This document shows, one piece after another, positions 25,565-33,392 of a stretch of 64,000 nt of DNA. The DNA is taken from positions 1-64,000 of the forward strand of contig DWWL01000007.1 in the NCBI GenBank assembly GCA_019119775.1, in the 5' to 3' direction. Origin of the DNA: Candidatus Lachnoclostridium pullistercoris. GTDB taxonomy: Bacteria > Bacillota > Clostridia > Lachnospirales > Lachnospiraceae. The first letter of the stretch is position 1, and each line of letters starts with the position of its first letter. The position numbers were made by a program, and so were the translations under genes. Under the pieces are notes generated by a model, which did no database searches, was not told where the DNA came from, and saw nothing but the letters and a program-made list of their open reading frames with translations.

Positions 25565-26493
25565 CAATCCGTCTGTTCAGAGACTGGCGGCGCGGACCAG
25601 TACTCCGCTGCCAGCCGGATAAACTCTTTCGCCGCCTGGCTGACATAGCTGCCTCTCCGGTAGCTGACCGCGATATTCCAGGCGGGATGCTCCGGCAGAG
25701 CGAAGGCGGCGATCCCCTTCGGCTCTTTCTGAACGTAGTAGTAGGGGATCACACCGCAGCAGATGCGGGAGCGGACCAGGGTGGCAATGGTGGCGGTGCT
25801 GGAAGTCTCAAACAGCACCGACGGCTCAAAGCCGGCGCTGCGGAAGACCGCGTCTGTCAGCCGGCGGCTGGTGGATTCCTTGTACATAAAGACGAAAGGC
25901 TCATACTGCAGGCGGGACAGTTCCAGAACGGCCAGAGGTTCTCCGGCCGGAGCCGCCAGAGCGCCCAGGGGATGGCCCTCAGGGATGGCCAGCACAAATT
26001 CTTCTCTGCGGATGATCTCATACACATCCCCGGTCTGGTCTGATTCCTGAAGAGTCATAAAGCCGATGTCCAGATTTCCCTGGGAGATCTGCTGCTGCTG
26101 TTGGTGAACGCTCATTTCCTTCGGCTCTATGATAATGTTGGGATACTGGCTGTGGAAGGCGGGGTAGACGGCGGTAAACATGTCAATCCCTCTTCCCGGA
26201 GTAAAGCCCACTGACAGGCGGCCTTTTTTGGTGGCGGCCATGTCGCTGATGATGCTGTAGGTCTGGTGTTTGATCTGCAGGATCTTTCTGGCGTTTTCCA
26301 GGTAGACCATGCCGGCCTCCGTGGGGCGCCAGTTGGTCCGCGACCGGTAAAAGAGGGGGGTGCCCAGCTCTTTTTCCAGGCGGAGAAGCTGTTGGTTTAG
26401 GGCGGACTGGGTGATGAAGAGCTTTTCCGCAGCTCGGGTGATGTTGTTTTCTTCTGCGATTTTTACGATGTATTCCAGTTGTCTCAGATCCAA
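25564..26493 (-). CDS. LysR-family transcriptional regulator
   Basis: 309 residues. N-terminal HTH LEYIVKIAEENNITRAAEKLFITQSALNQQLLRLE (about 5-39), then an effector domain. The TTG at 26493 is chosen as start: AGGAGG lies 9 bases upstream and the HTH begins at once. The frame stays open upstream only because it crosses the acyltransferase repeat array. The start overlaps the acyltransferase stop by 10 bp, so the two are co-transcribed or coupled. It may regulate the convergent GntP permease; effector unknown. Confidence 0.87.
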   Translation of the reverse strand: MDLRQLEYIVKIAEENNITRAAEKLFITQSALNQQLLRLEKELGTPLFYRSRTNWRPTEAGMVYLENARKILQIKHQTYSIISDMAATKKGRLSVGFTPGRGIDMFTAVYPAFHSQYPNIIIEPKEMSVHQQQQQISQGNLDIGFMTLQESDQTGDVYEIIRREEFVLAIPEGHPLGALAAPAGEPLAVLELSRLQYEPFVFMYKESTSRRLTDAVFRSAGFEPSVLFETSSTATIATLVRSRICCGVIPYYYVQKEPKGIAAFALPEHPAWNIAVSYRRGSYVSQAAKEFIRLAAEYWSAPPVSEQTD

Positions 26494-27797
26494 TGTTTTG
26501 TCCTCCTGCGTCTGCTTCGTGGTGCCGGGCGCTCTGCGCCCGAAACGGGGGTCTGTGCGGCCGCGGCGGTTTCGGAAGCTCGGGGAACCCTGGCGGCCTG
26601 TGCGGCCGCGGCGGTTTCGGAAGCCCGGGGAGCCTTGGCAGTCTGGGCGGCCGTAGCGTTTTCGGAAGTCCGGGGAACTTTGATGGTCCGGGCGGCCGCC
26701 GTCTCCGCGCGCCAACCATTCTCTTGAACTGTCTCAGCCGGCGGCAGCCGCCGGATCAGCTGCCGTTTTGCCGCCCGCCACAGATAGAGGATCAGGGTCA
26801 TGACGGCGAAAGATACACAGGCAAAAAGGAAGGCGGTGCCGGTTCCCGGCATGGACTGCATGGGCTCATACCAGTTCCCTGAGATCAGGAACCAGACCTC
26901 CGCGGTCAGATAGTTGACAAAAGTCTGGGCGGCAAAGAAAAACAGGGAGTGGCGGCCGGTAAACTGCAGGAAACGGACGCGCTTCCACTTGACCGCCGTC
27001 AGATATACGGCAGCAATGCCGGAAAAAGCCCCCGCAAGGTAGAGGGGTGCCGGCGGATAAACACAGTCGCACATGTTGCTGTAGCCTCCGAATGCGGGCC
27101 CGAAGATATAGTTGGCCCACACAAGAAGGGGAAAGAGTGCCCAGTACAGGGGAGTCAGACGTCTGGTCAGGTCCAGGGAGCGGAAATAATAGCCTGCCGC
27201 CAGAAAGAGAAAGGCGGTGCAGGCAGTGTCCAGCTTCCAGGGAAGACTGGCTAAGCCGAGCGGCTCGTATTTCCAGAACAGCCAGTTCACCCACGGGAGA
27301 AGATGGATTCCCACCGCGGCGGCAAGTCCCAGGGAAGCCAGGCGGAGGACAGGACTTCTGCCCTCAAGGCAGCGAAACCACAGCCAGAGCATCAGCTCTG
27401 CGAAAAACAGGGCCGCCAGAAACCACACCTGTCCGATGTAGAGCTCCGCCGGCTGCCCGTAGTAAAAGATGGACAGAAGCTCCGACTTCAGTTCTCTGCA
27501 AAAGACCGCCTCCCGGTAGAGAGGCCGGATCATGCAGATCAGAAATCCCACGAAGGTGATGAAGAAATAGGGAACGAGGCGGGCACGGAACTTGTCCCGC
27601 ACTGCCTGGCTGAAGGTTTCATATTTTTCCGGCCGGAAGGTCATTCCCGTGAGAAAGAAAAAGAGCGGCATATGAAAACTGAAAATCCAGTTAAACACAG
27701 GGCTCTTAAAGTTTAAGGTATGTCCGAACACCACCAGAAACATGGCCAGACCCTTGGCAGTGTCCAGCTCCCGGAGACGTTTGGAATGGCTTTTCAT
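26484..27797 (-). CDS. Acyltransferase family 3 membrane protein with a repetitive C-terminal tail
   Basis: 437 residues. Residues 8-345 match the acyltransferase-3 family: the N-terminal ELDTAKGLAMFLVVFGH motif with the catalytic-type His near 25, followed by about ten membrane segments. Such proteins O-acetylate cell-surface polysaccharides or peptidoglycan. After about residue 360 a Pro/Ala/Thr-rich tail holds three 15-residue repeats (AQTAKAPRASETAAA type) and ends in a basic stretch. ATG 27797 follows GGGGGAAT; the frame is open 11 codons further. The stop lies inside the LysR start region. Confidence 0.82.
   Translation of the reverse strand: MKSHSKRLRELDTAKGLAMFLVVFGHTLNFKSPVFNWIFSFHMPLFFFLTGMTFRPEKYETFSQAVRDKFRARLVPYFFITFVGFLICMIRPLYREAVFCRELKSELLSIFYYGQPAELYIGQVWFLAALFFAELMLWLWFRCLEGRSPVLRLASLGLAAAVGIHLLPWVNWLFWKYEPLGLASLPWKLDTACTAFLFLAAGYYFRSLDLTRRLTPLYWALFPLLVWANYIFGPAFGGYSNMCDCVYPPAPLYLAGAFSGIAAVYLTAVKWKRVRFLQFTGRHSLFFFAAQTFVNYLTAEVWFLISGNWYEPMQSMPGTGTAFLFACVSFAVMTLILYLWRAAKRQLIRRLPPAETVQENGWRAETAAARTIKVPRTSENATAAQTAKAPRASETAAAAQAARVPRASETAAAAQTPVSGAERPAPRSRRRRTKHWI
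26553..26700. repeat. 45-bp tandem repeat array inside the acyltransferase gene
   Basis: Period 45 bp, at least three copies (starting 26553, 26598, 26643) plus a partial fourth from 26688. In the gene frame it encodes 15-residue units ending PRASETAAA. The copies diverge slightly, least between the first two. Confidence 0.85.
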
Positions 27798-27900
27798 ATG
27801 TATTCCCCCATTTTTGAAGTGTCTGTACATTATTATAGGAAAGGAAAATCAGAAAGGCAATGCTTTTTTTGGAGAAAACGTGTATAATGGAGAAGGAAAC

Positions 27901-28003
27901 GTAACAGTTCAGACATCCGATGTGTAAACAGAGGGGAAAACTTACTTACAAGCGAGCTTGACGTCAGTTTTCCCCTCTGTTTACCCGCCGTCTGAACTGT
28001 TAC
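27901..28003. mobile_element. Palindromic miniature element, copy 2
   Basis: 103 bp. Perfect outer arms GTAACAGTTCAGAC / GTCTGAACTGTTAC and inner arms GTAAACAGAGGGGAAAACT / AGTTTTCCCCTCTGTTTAC. Flanked by AGGAAAC at 27894-27900 and, after one extra G, 28005-28011. It lies between a TATAAT (27883-27888) and the nitroreductase gene, so it would be transcribed in the leader. Confidence 0.8.
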
Positions 28004-28051
28004 GAGGAAACTGCTGCGCTGGCAGCGGAAAAAATCAGAGGAGGTATGAAT

Positions 28052-28570
28052 ATGAACCAGACGATGGAGACTATTTTGACCAGAAGAAGCATCAGGAGCT
28101 TTCAGGAGAAGCCCATTCCGGAAGAAGATATGAGGCAGATCGTGGACGCCGCTCTTCACGCGCCCAGCGCCATGGGACGGCAGACCTGGCAGTTTACGGT
28201 TGTGACGAACAGGAAGAAAATCAAAAGGCTGGCGGAGGCAGTGGGAAAAGTCCTGGGAAGAGCGGATTATGACATGTACCGCCCGGAGGCGCTGATCATT
28301 CCTTCCAACTCCAAGGAGAGCCGTTTCGGCCGGGACGACAATGCCTGCGCCATGGAGAATATTTTCCTGGCGGCCCATTCCCTCGGGATCGGATCCGTCT
28401 GGATCAACCAGCTTCACGGGATCTGTGACGAGCCGGCAGTTCGGGAGGTTTTAAAAGAATTCGGAATTCCGGATGATCATGTGGTTTACGGCCTGGCTGC
28501 TCTGGGTTATGCGGATGACACGCCCATCGCGCCGAAGGAGAGGATCGGAAAAGTGACATACGTCCGCTGA
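28052..28570 (+). CDS. Nitroreductase-family FMN flavoprotein
   Basis: 172 residues, normal for a small nitroreductase. The FMN-binding start TRRSIRSFQEKPIPEEDMRQIVDAALHAPSAMGRQTWQF (about 9-47) is diagnostic, and AAHSLGIGSVWI follows near 115. Family members reduce nitro compounds, quinones or flavins with NAD(P)H; the real substrate is not evident. ATG 28052 is preferred over ATG 28046 because GAGGAGG at 28038-28044 is 7 bases from it. It sits alone behind the palindromic element. Confidence 0.88.
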   Translation: MNQTMETILTRRSIRSFQEKPIPEEDMRQIVDAALHAPSAMGRQTWQFTVVTNRKKIKRLAEAVGKVLGRADYDMYRPEALIIPSNSKESRFGRDDNACAMENIFLAAHSLGIGSVWINQLHGICDEPAVREVLKEFGIPDDHVVYGLAALGYADDTPIAPKERIGKVTYVR

Positions 28571-28609
28571 CGGCGGGCAGGGCAGGATTCTTTTTTCGCC
28601 TGCAAAGCC

Positions 28610-28638
28610 TTGCCGAACCTGTAATTTTTTGCTATAAT
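28610..28638 (+). promoter_or_regulatory. Promoter of glnS
   Basis: TTGCCG (28610-28615), 17-bp spacer, TATAAT (28633-28638). No T-box leader seen. Confidence 0.6.
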
Positions 28639-28702
28639 GGTTCAACATGAAAACAGGGCAGGCCGGGCCTGCTTGGGATAGAAAATGTGGAGGGACAGAT
28701 AT

Positions 28703-30400
28703 ATGGAAGAAAAAACGCCGGTAGCGGAGACCGGGGAAAAAGAGACGGTTTCCAAAAACTTTATCGAGCAGGAGATTGAAAAAGATCTGGCGGAGGGCGT
28801 GTACGACCACGTTCAGACCAGATTTCCGCCGGAGCCGAACGGCTATCTGCACATCGGACATGCCAAGTCCATTCTCTTAAACTACGGACTGGCAAAGAAG
28901 TACGGCGGCAAGTTCAATCTTCGCTTTGACGACACCAACCCGACCAAGGAAAAGGTGGAATTTGTGGAGTCCATCAAGGCGGATGTGCAGTGGCTGGGCG
29001 CCGATTATGAGGACCGGCTGTTTTTCGCCTCCGATTATTTTGAGCAGATGTATGAGTGCGCGGTGCTTCTGATTAAAAAGGGCAAGGCGTTTGTCTGCGA
29101 CCTGACGGCAGATCAGATCCGGGAGTACCGGGGAGATTTTAAGACCCCGGGCAAGGAGAGCCCTTACCGGAACCGCTCCGTGGAGGAGAATCTGCGCCTG
29201 TTTGAGGAGATGCGGGAAGGAAAGTATCAGGACGGGGAGAAGGTGCTCCGGGCCAAGATCGACATGGCGTCCCCCAACATCAACATGAGGGATCCGGTGA
29301 TCTACCGGGTGGCCCATATGAGCCACCACAACACCGGGGACAAATGGTGCATTTACCCCATGTACGACTTTGCCCACCCCATCGAGGATGCCATCGAGCA
29401 CATCACCCACTCCATCTGCACCCTGGAGTTTGAGGACCACAGACCTCTGTACGACTGGGTGGTGCGGGAGTGCGAGTTTGAGAATCCGCCCCGTCAGATC
29501 GAGTTTGCAAAGCTCTATCTGACCAACGTGGTGACGGGCAAGAGATATATCAAGAAGCTGGTGGAGGACGGCATCGTGGACGGCTGGGACGATCCCCGTC
29601 TGGTGTCCATCGCCGCTCTGAGAAGAAGAGGCTATACGCCGGAGTCCATCCGCATGTTTGTGGATCTGGTGGGAGTGGCGAAGGCCAACAGCTCAGTGGA
29701 CTATGCTCTGCTGGAGTACTGCATCCGCGAGGATCTGAAGTTAAAGAGAGCCCGGATGATGGCGGTGCTGGATCCGGTGAAGCTGGTGATTGACAACTAC
29801 CCGGAGGACCAGATGGAAGAGGTGGAGGTTCCCAACAACCTGGAGAATCCTGACCTGGGCACGAGAATGGTTCCCTTCGGAAGAGAGCTGTACATCGAGA
29901 GGGAGGACTTTATGGAGGTTCCCCCGAAAAAGTATTTCCGCATGTTCCCCGGCAATGAGGTCCGCCTCATGGGCGCTTACTTTGTCACCTGCACCGGCTG
30001 CGAGAAGGATGAGAACGGCAATGTGACGGTGGTTCACTGCACCTACGACCCGGAGACAAAGGGCGGTTCCAGCGCAGACGGCCGCAAGGTGAAGGGCACG
30101 ATCCATTGGGTGGCTGCCAAAACGGCAGTGAAGGCAGAGTGCCGCCTCTATGAGAACATTGTGGACGAGGAGAAGGGCAAGCTCAACGAGGACGGTACCC
30201 TGAACTTAAATCCCAACTCCCTGACAGTACTTTCCGAGTGCTATGTGGAGCCGGAGCTGGGGAAGGCACAGGCTTATGACAGCTACCAGTTCATGAGGAA
30301 CGGATATTTCTGCGCGGACTGCAAAGACAGCCGGCCGGACCATCTGGTGTTCAACCGGATCGTATCCTTAAAGAGTTCCTTCAAGCTGAAAAAGGACTGA
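28703..30400 (+). CDS. glnS: Glutaminyl-tRNA synthetase
   Basis: 565 residues, the length of bacterial GlnRS. Class I motif HIGH at 50-53 within [25 protein letters not shown] near 74; the GlnRS-typical [24 protein letters not shown] after the second signature. That signature reads VTGKR instead of the usual MSKR. The C-terminal beta-barrel anticodon-binding region is present. It charges tRNA-Gln directly; most Firmicutes use the GatCAB route instead, but several Clostridia carry GlnRS. GGAGGGA precedes ATG 28703. The MocR-type gene starts 4 bp after its stop. Confidence 0.95.
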   Translation: MEEKTPVAETGEKETVSKNFIEQEIEKDLAEGVYDHVQTRFPPEPNGYLHIGHAKSILLNYGLAKKYGGKFNLRFDDTNPTKEKVEFVESIKADVQWLGADYEDRLFFASDYFEQMYECAVLLIKKGKAFVCDLTADQIREYRGDFKTPGKESPYRNRSVEENLRLFEEMREGKYQDGEKVLRAKIDMASPNINMRDPVIYRVAHMSHHNTGDKWCIYPMYDFAHPIEDAIEHITHSICTLEFEDHRPLYDWVVRECEFENPPRQIEFAKLYLTNVVTGKRYIKKLVEDGIVDGWDDPRLVSIAALRRRGYTPESIRMFVDLVGVAKANSSVDYALLEYCIREDLKLKRARMMAVLDPVKLVIDNYPEDQMEEVEVPNNLENPDLGTRMVPFGRELYIEREDFMEVPPKKYFRMFPGNEVRLMGAYFVTCTGCEKDENGNVTVVHCTYDPETKGGSSADGRKVKGTIHWVAAKTAVKAECRLYENIVDEEKGKLNEDGTLNLNPNSLTVLSECYVEPELGKAQAYDSYQFMRNGYFCADCKDSRPDHLVFNRIVSLKSSFKLKKD

Positions 30401-30404
30401 CGGC

Positions 30405-31865
30405 ATGGATTTGATGATCCCGCTGAGGACGGAGACGGACGTCCCCCTCTATCAGCAGATTTATGAATATATCAGACAGGAGATCCGAAAGGGCGGACTG
30501 CAGGCAGCGGTCCGCCTTCCGTCTACCAGGCAGCTGGCGGAGCATCTGAAAGTGAGCCGAAGCACCACCCAGCTGGCCTATGACCAGCTGACGGCAGAAG
30601 GGTATATAGAATCCGTCCCCTGCCGCGGATACTTTGTGTGCGAGACGGAGAACCTTCTGGAGATCCCCGCCGCAGGCGGAGAGGAAGGAAAGGGGAAGAA
30701 TGGCTGCTGCGGCCGGCCGGAGACGGCTGCGGAGGAAGAACAGTCCGGAGAAAAGAGCGGGGAGGAAGAGAGCCGATGCGCGGTGGATTTTTCTCCCAGG
30801 GGAATCGATCTGGACAGTTTTCCCTACGGCGTGTGGAGAAAGATTTTCCGGACCACTCTGGTGGATGACAACCGGGAGATGTTTCTGGCGGGGGACCGCC
30901 AGGGGGAGCCGGCGCTCCGGGAGGCGATCCGCGGCTATCTCCACGCCGCCAGGGGGGGTTCCTGCGGGGCGGACCAGATTGTGATCGGAGCGGGAAATGA
31001 ATACCTGCTCATGCTCCTGATGAGCATTCTGGGAAAAGACCGGACGGTGGCCATGGAAAATCCCACCTACAAGCAGGCGTACCGGGTCCTCGCCGGACAG
31101 GGGATCCGGGTGGTGCCGGTGGAGATGGACGGCCGGGGCATGAAGCCGGACCGGCTGGAGGAGAGCGGGGCGGACATCGCCTACGTCATGCCGTCCCACC
31201 AGTTTCCCACCGGCATCGTCATGCCGGTGAGACGGAGGCAGGAGCTTCTCTCCTGGGCGGGGAGAAAACCGGGGCGCTTCCTCATCGAGGATGACTATGA
31301 CAGTGAGTTCCGCTACCGGGGCAAACCGGTGCCGGCGCTTCAGGGAATGGAGCGGGAGGAGAGGGTGATCTATCTGGGAACCTTCTCCCAGTCGGTGGCT
31401 CCCGCCATCCGGATCAGCTACATGGTCCTGCCCCGGCCTCTGTCAGACCTTTACCGGGAGAAGGCAGGATTTTACGCCTCCACCGTCTCCAGGATTGACC
31501 AGAACATGCTCTATGAATTTATGACCGGGGGGCATTTTGAGCGCCACTTAAACCGGATGCGTGCGGTGTACCGCTCCAAGCACGACCTGCTCCTTTCTGC
31601 TCTGCGGCCTCTGGACGGGAGTGTGGAGATTTCCGGGGAGAACGCGGGCATCCACCTGCTTCTGACCCACAAATTCATGACGGAAGAAGAGCTTCGGGAG
31701 CGGGCCGGCAGACAGGGGGTCAGGGTTTACGGCCTCTCCTCCTATTACATCGGGGAGCCGGAAGAAAAAAAGGAGAGCCGGACGGTGCTTTTGGGCTACG
31801 CCAGCCTGACGGAGGAGCAGATCCTGGACGGAGCGGCAAGGCTTAACCGGGCCTGGGGCAGATGA
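30405..31865 (+). CDS. MocR-type GntR regulator with aminotransferase domain
   Basis: 486 residues. An N-terminal GntR winged helix (VPLYQQIYEYIRQEIRKGGL, LPSTRQLAEHLKVSRSTTQLAYDQLTAEGYIES; about 11-75) is joined by an acidic linker to a fold-type I PLP aminotransferase domain (about 135-480), with PSHQFPTGIVMP and EDDYDSEFRY. Members such as PdxR and GabR use PLP as cofactor or effector. Its target is not clear: no pdxST or gab genes are nearby. It starts 4 bp after glnS, so it is in the same transcript, and precedes a VOC protein gene. Confidence 0.88.
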   Translation: MDLMIPLRTETDVPLYQQIYEYIRQEIRKGGLQAAVRLPSTRQLAEHLKVSRSTTQLAYDQLTAEGYIESVPCRGYFVCETENLLEIPAAGGEEGKGKNGCCGRPETAAEEEQSGEKSGEEESRCAVDFSPRGIDLDSFPYGVWRKIFRTTLVDDNREMFLAGDRQGEPALREAIRGYLHAARGGSCGADQIVIGAGNEYLLMLLMSILGKDRTVAMENPTYKQAYRVLAGQGIRVVPVEMDGRGMKPDRLEESGADIAYVMPSHQFPTGIVMPVRRRQELLSWAGRKPGRFLIEDDYDSEFRYRGKPVPALQGMEREERVIYLGTFSQSVAPAIRISYMVLPRPLSDLYREKAGFYASTVSRIDQNMLYEFMTGGHFERHLNRMRAVYRSKHDLLLSALRPLDGSVEISGENAGIHLLLTHKFMTEEELRERAGRQGVRVYGLSSYYIGEPEEKKESRTVLLGYASLTEEQILDGAARLNRAWGR

Positions 31866-31890
31866 AGAACAGAAAAAAGGAGAGAAGACA

Positions 31891-32250
31891 ATGGACAGAC
31901 CGGAATTTTATTTTTCCCATGTGGGAATCAACGGAGGATGCGAGGAGAAGAGGGAGGAGATGCTGAAGCTGTGCCGCCTGGTGTTCGGGGCGGACAGCAT
32001 TCAGGAAAGCCCCCACGCCTGTTTCGCGGGAAACCGCACTATGGAGATCCAGAAAGAGGACGGGCTGGGGACCATGGGCCATATAGCCCTCTACACCCCG
32101 GATCTGAAGGCAGCCATGGCTTATCTGGAGGAGAACGGTTATCCCCTTGACAGAAATACTGCCAAATATGAGGAGGACGGTACCATGAGGCTGATCTATC
32201 TGAAGGATGAGATCAACGGTTTTGCCGTCCACCTGACGACAAGAAAGTAA
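31891..32250 (+). CDS. VOC-superfamily (glyoxalase-like) protein
   Basis: 119 residues, one glyoxalase/bleomycin-resistance fold: YFSHVGINGG at the N-terminus, TMGHIALYTPDLKAAMAYLEENGY in the middle and LKDEINGFAVHL at the end. The spacing of His and Glu fits a metal-binding VOC protein, but the reaction is unknown; similar domains accompany aldolases and hydroxy-acid enzymes in Clostridia. AGGAGAG precedes ATG 31891. It is third in the glnS transcript, 25 bp after the MocR gene. Confidence 0.7.
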   Translation: MDRPEFYFSHVGINGGCEEKREEMLKLCRLVFGADSIQESPHACFAGNRTMEIQKEDGLGTMGHIALYTPDLKAAMAYLEENGYPLDRNTAKYEEDGTMRLIYLKDEINGFAVHLTTRK

Positions 32251-32278
32251 AAGATCAGCCGGGAAATGACATAGGTGT

Positions 32279-32309
32279 TTGACAGACGGAAAAAATAGTG
32301 CTATTTTTT
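32279..32309 (+). promoter_or_regulatory. ilvE promoter overlapped by a perfect palindrome
   Basis: TTGACA (32279-32284), 17-bp spacer, TATTTT (32302-32307). The palindrome AAAAAATAGTGCTATTTTTT (32290-32309; 9-bp arms, 2-bp centre) covers the -10 region and is a probable operator. Confidence 0.6.
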
Positions 32310-32345
32310 ACTGTATAACAATGAAGCAGCATAGGAGGCAACATT

Positions 32346-33371
32346 ATGGAGAAGAAAAATCTGGATTGGGAAAATATAGGTTTTGCATACCATCAGACGG
32401 ACAAGCGGTATGTGTCTAATTTTAAAAACGGTCAGTGGGACGAGGGCACGCTCACCTCAGACCCCAACGTGGTGCTCAATGAGTGCGCGGGCATTTTCCA
32501 CTACTGTCAGGAGTGCTTTGAGGGACTGAAGGCATACACCACAGAGGACGGCAGCATCGTTACCTTCCGCCCGGATCAGAATGCAGAGCGCATGATGAAC
32601 TCCGCGAAGGGACTGGAGATGCCTCCCTTCCCGAAGGAGAGATTCCTGGATGCGGTGGACCAGGTGGTCCGCGCCAACGAAGACTGGGTTCCCCCTTACG
32701 GGAGCGGGGCGACTCTGTACATCAGACCGTACATGTTTGCGTCTTCCCCGGTGATCGGCGTGAAGCCGGCTGAGGAGTATCAGTTCCGGATTCTCTGCAC
32801 TCCGGTTGGCCCCTATTTTAAGGGCGGCGCAAAGCCCATCACCATCTGCGTCAGCGATTTCGACCGGGCAGCTCCCCACGGAACGGGCTGCATCAAGGCG
32901 GGATTAAACTACGCCATGAGCCTGCACGCGGGAATGGCCGCCCACAGAAACGGCTTTGACGAGAATATGTTCCTGGACCCGGCAGAGAGAAAATATGTGG
33001 AGGAGACGGGCGGAGCCAACTTCCTGTTTGTGACGAAGGACGGGGAGCTTGTAACGCCGAAGTCTGATTCCATCCTTCCCTCCATCACCCGCCGTTCCCT
33101 GATCTACGTGGCGGAGCACTATCTGGGGATCAAGGCGACGGAGCGCCCGGTGGAGCTGGCAGAAATCGGAGAGTTTGCGGAGTGCGGCGTCTGCGGCACG
33201 GCTGCGGTGGTTTCCCCGGTGGGCAAGGTCGTAGATCACGGAAAAGAGATCTGCTTCCCCAGCGGAATGGAGAAGATGGGGCCGGTGCTCCAGAAGCTCT
33301 ACGACACCCTGACCGGCATCCAGATGGGACGGATCGAGGCTCCGGAAGGATGGATCCGGAAGATCAAATAA
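32346..33371 (+). CDS. ilvE: Branched-chain amino acid aminotransferase
   Basis: 341 residues, the longer eukaryote/Gram-positive type of fold IV enzyme. YCQECFEGLKAY near 57, FRPDQNAERMMNSA near 77, the PLP Lys near 184 in GCIKAGLNYAMSLHAG, and GGANFLFVTKDGELVTP near 221 are visible. It transfers amino groups between glutamate and the keto acids of leucine, isoleucine and valine. AGGAGG precedes ATG 32346. Its promoter is overlapped by a palindrome, so it is probably repressed by an unidentified regulator. dacF follows after 21 bp. Confidence 0.95.
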   Translation: MEKKNLDWENIGFAYHQTDKRYVSNFKNGQWDEGTLTSDPNVVLNECAGIFHYCQECFEGLKAYTTEDGSIVTFRPDQNAERMMNSAKGLEMPPFPKERFLDAVDQVVRANEDWVPPYGSGATLYIRPYMFASSPVIGVKPAEEYQFRILCTPVGPYFKGGAKPITICVSDFDRAAPHGTGCIKAGLNYAMSLHAGMAAHRNGFDENMFLDPAERKYVEETGGANFLFVTKDGELVTPKSDSILPSITRRSLIYVAEHYLGIKATERPVELAEIGEFAECGVCGTAAVVSPVGKVVDHGKEICFPSGMEKMGPVLQKLYDTLTGIQMGRIEAPEGWIRKIK

Positions 33372-33392
33372 AAAGAGAACGGGAGTTTACCA

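Noticed and set aside
26494..26715. N-terminal extension of the LysR gene through Arg/Gly/Pro repeats
   Set aside because: The extension is the acyltransferase repeat array read in another frame; the TTG at 26493 has a proper ribosome binding site and starts the HTH.
28639..28702. T-box leader ahead of glnS
   Set aside because: Only about 60 bases separate the promoter and start codon, and no AGGGUGGNACCGCG-type T-box core is present.
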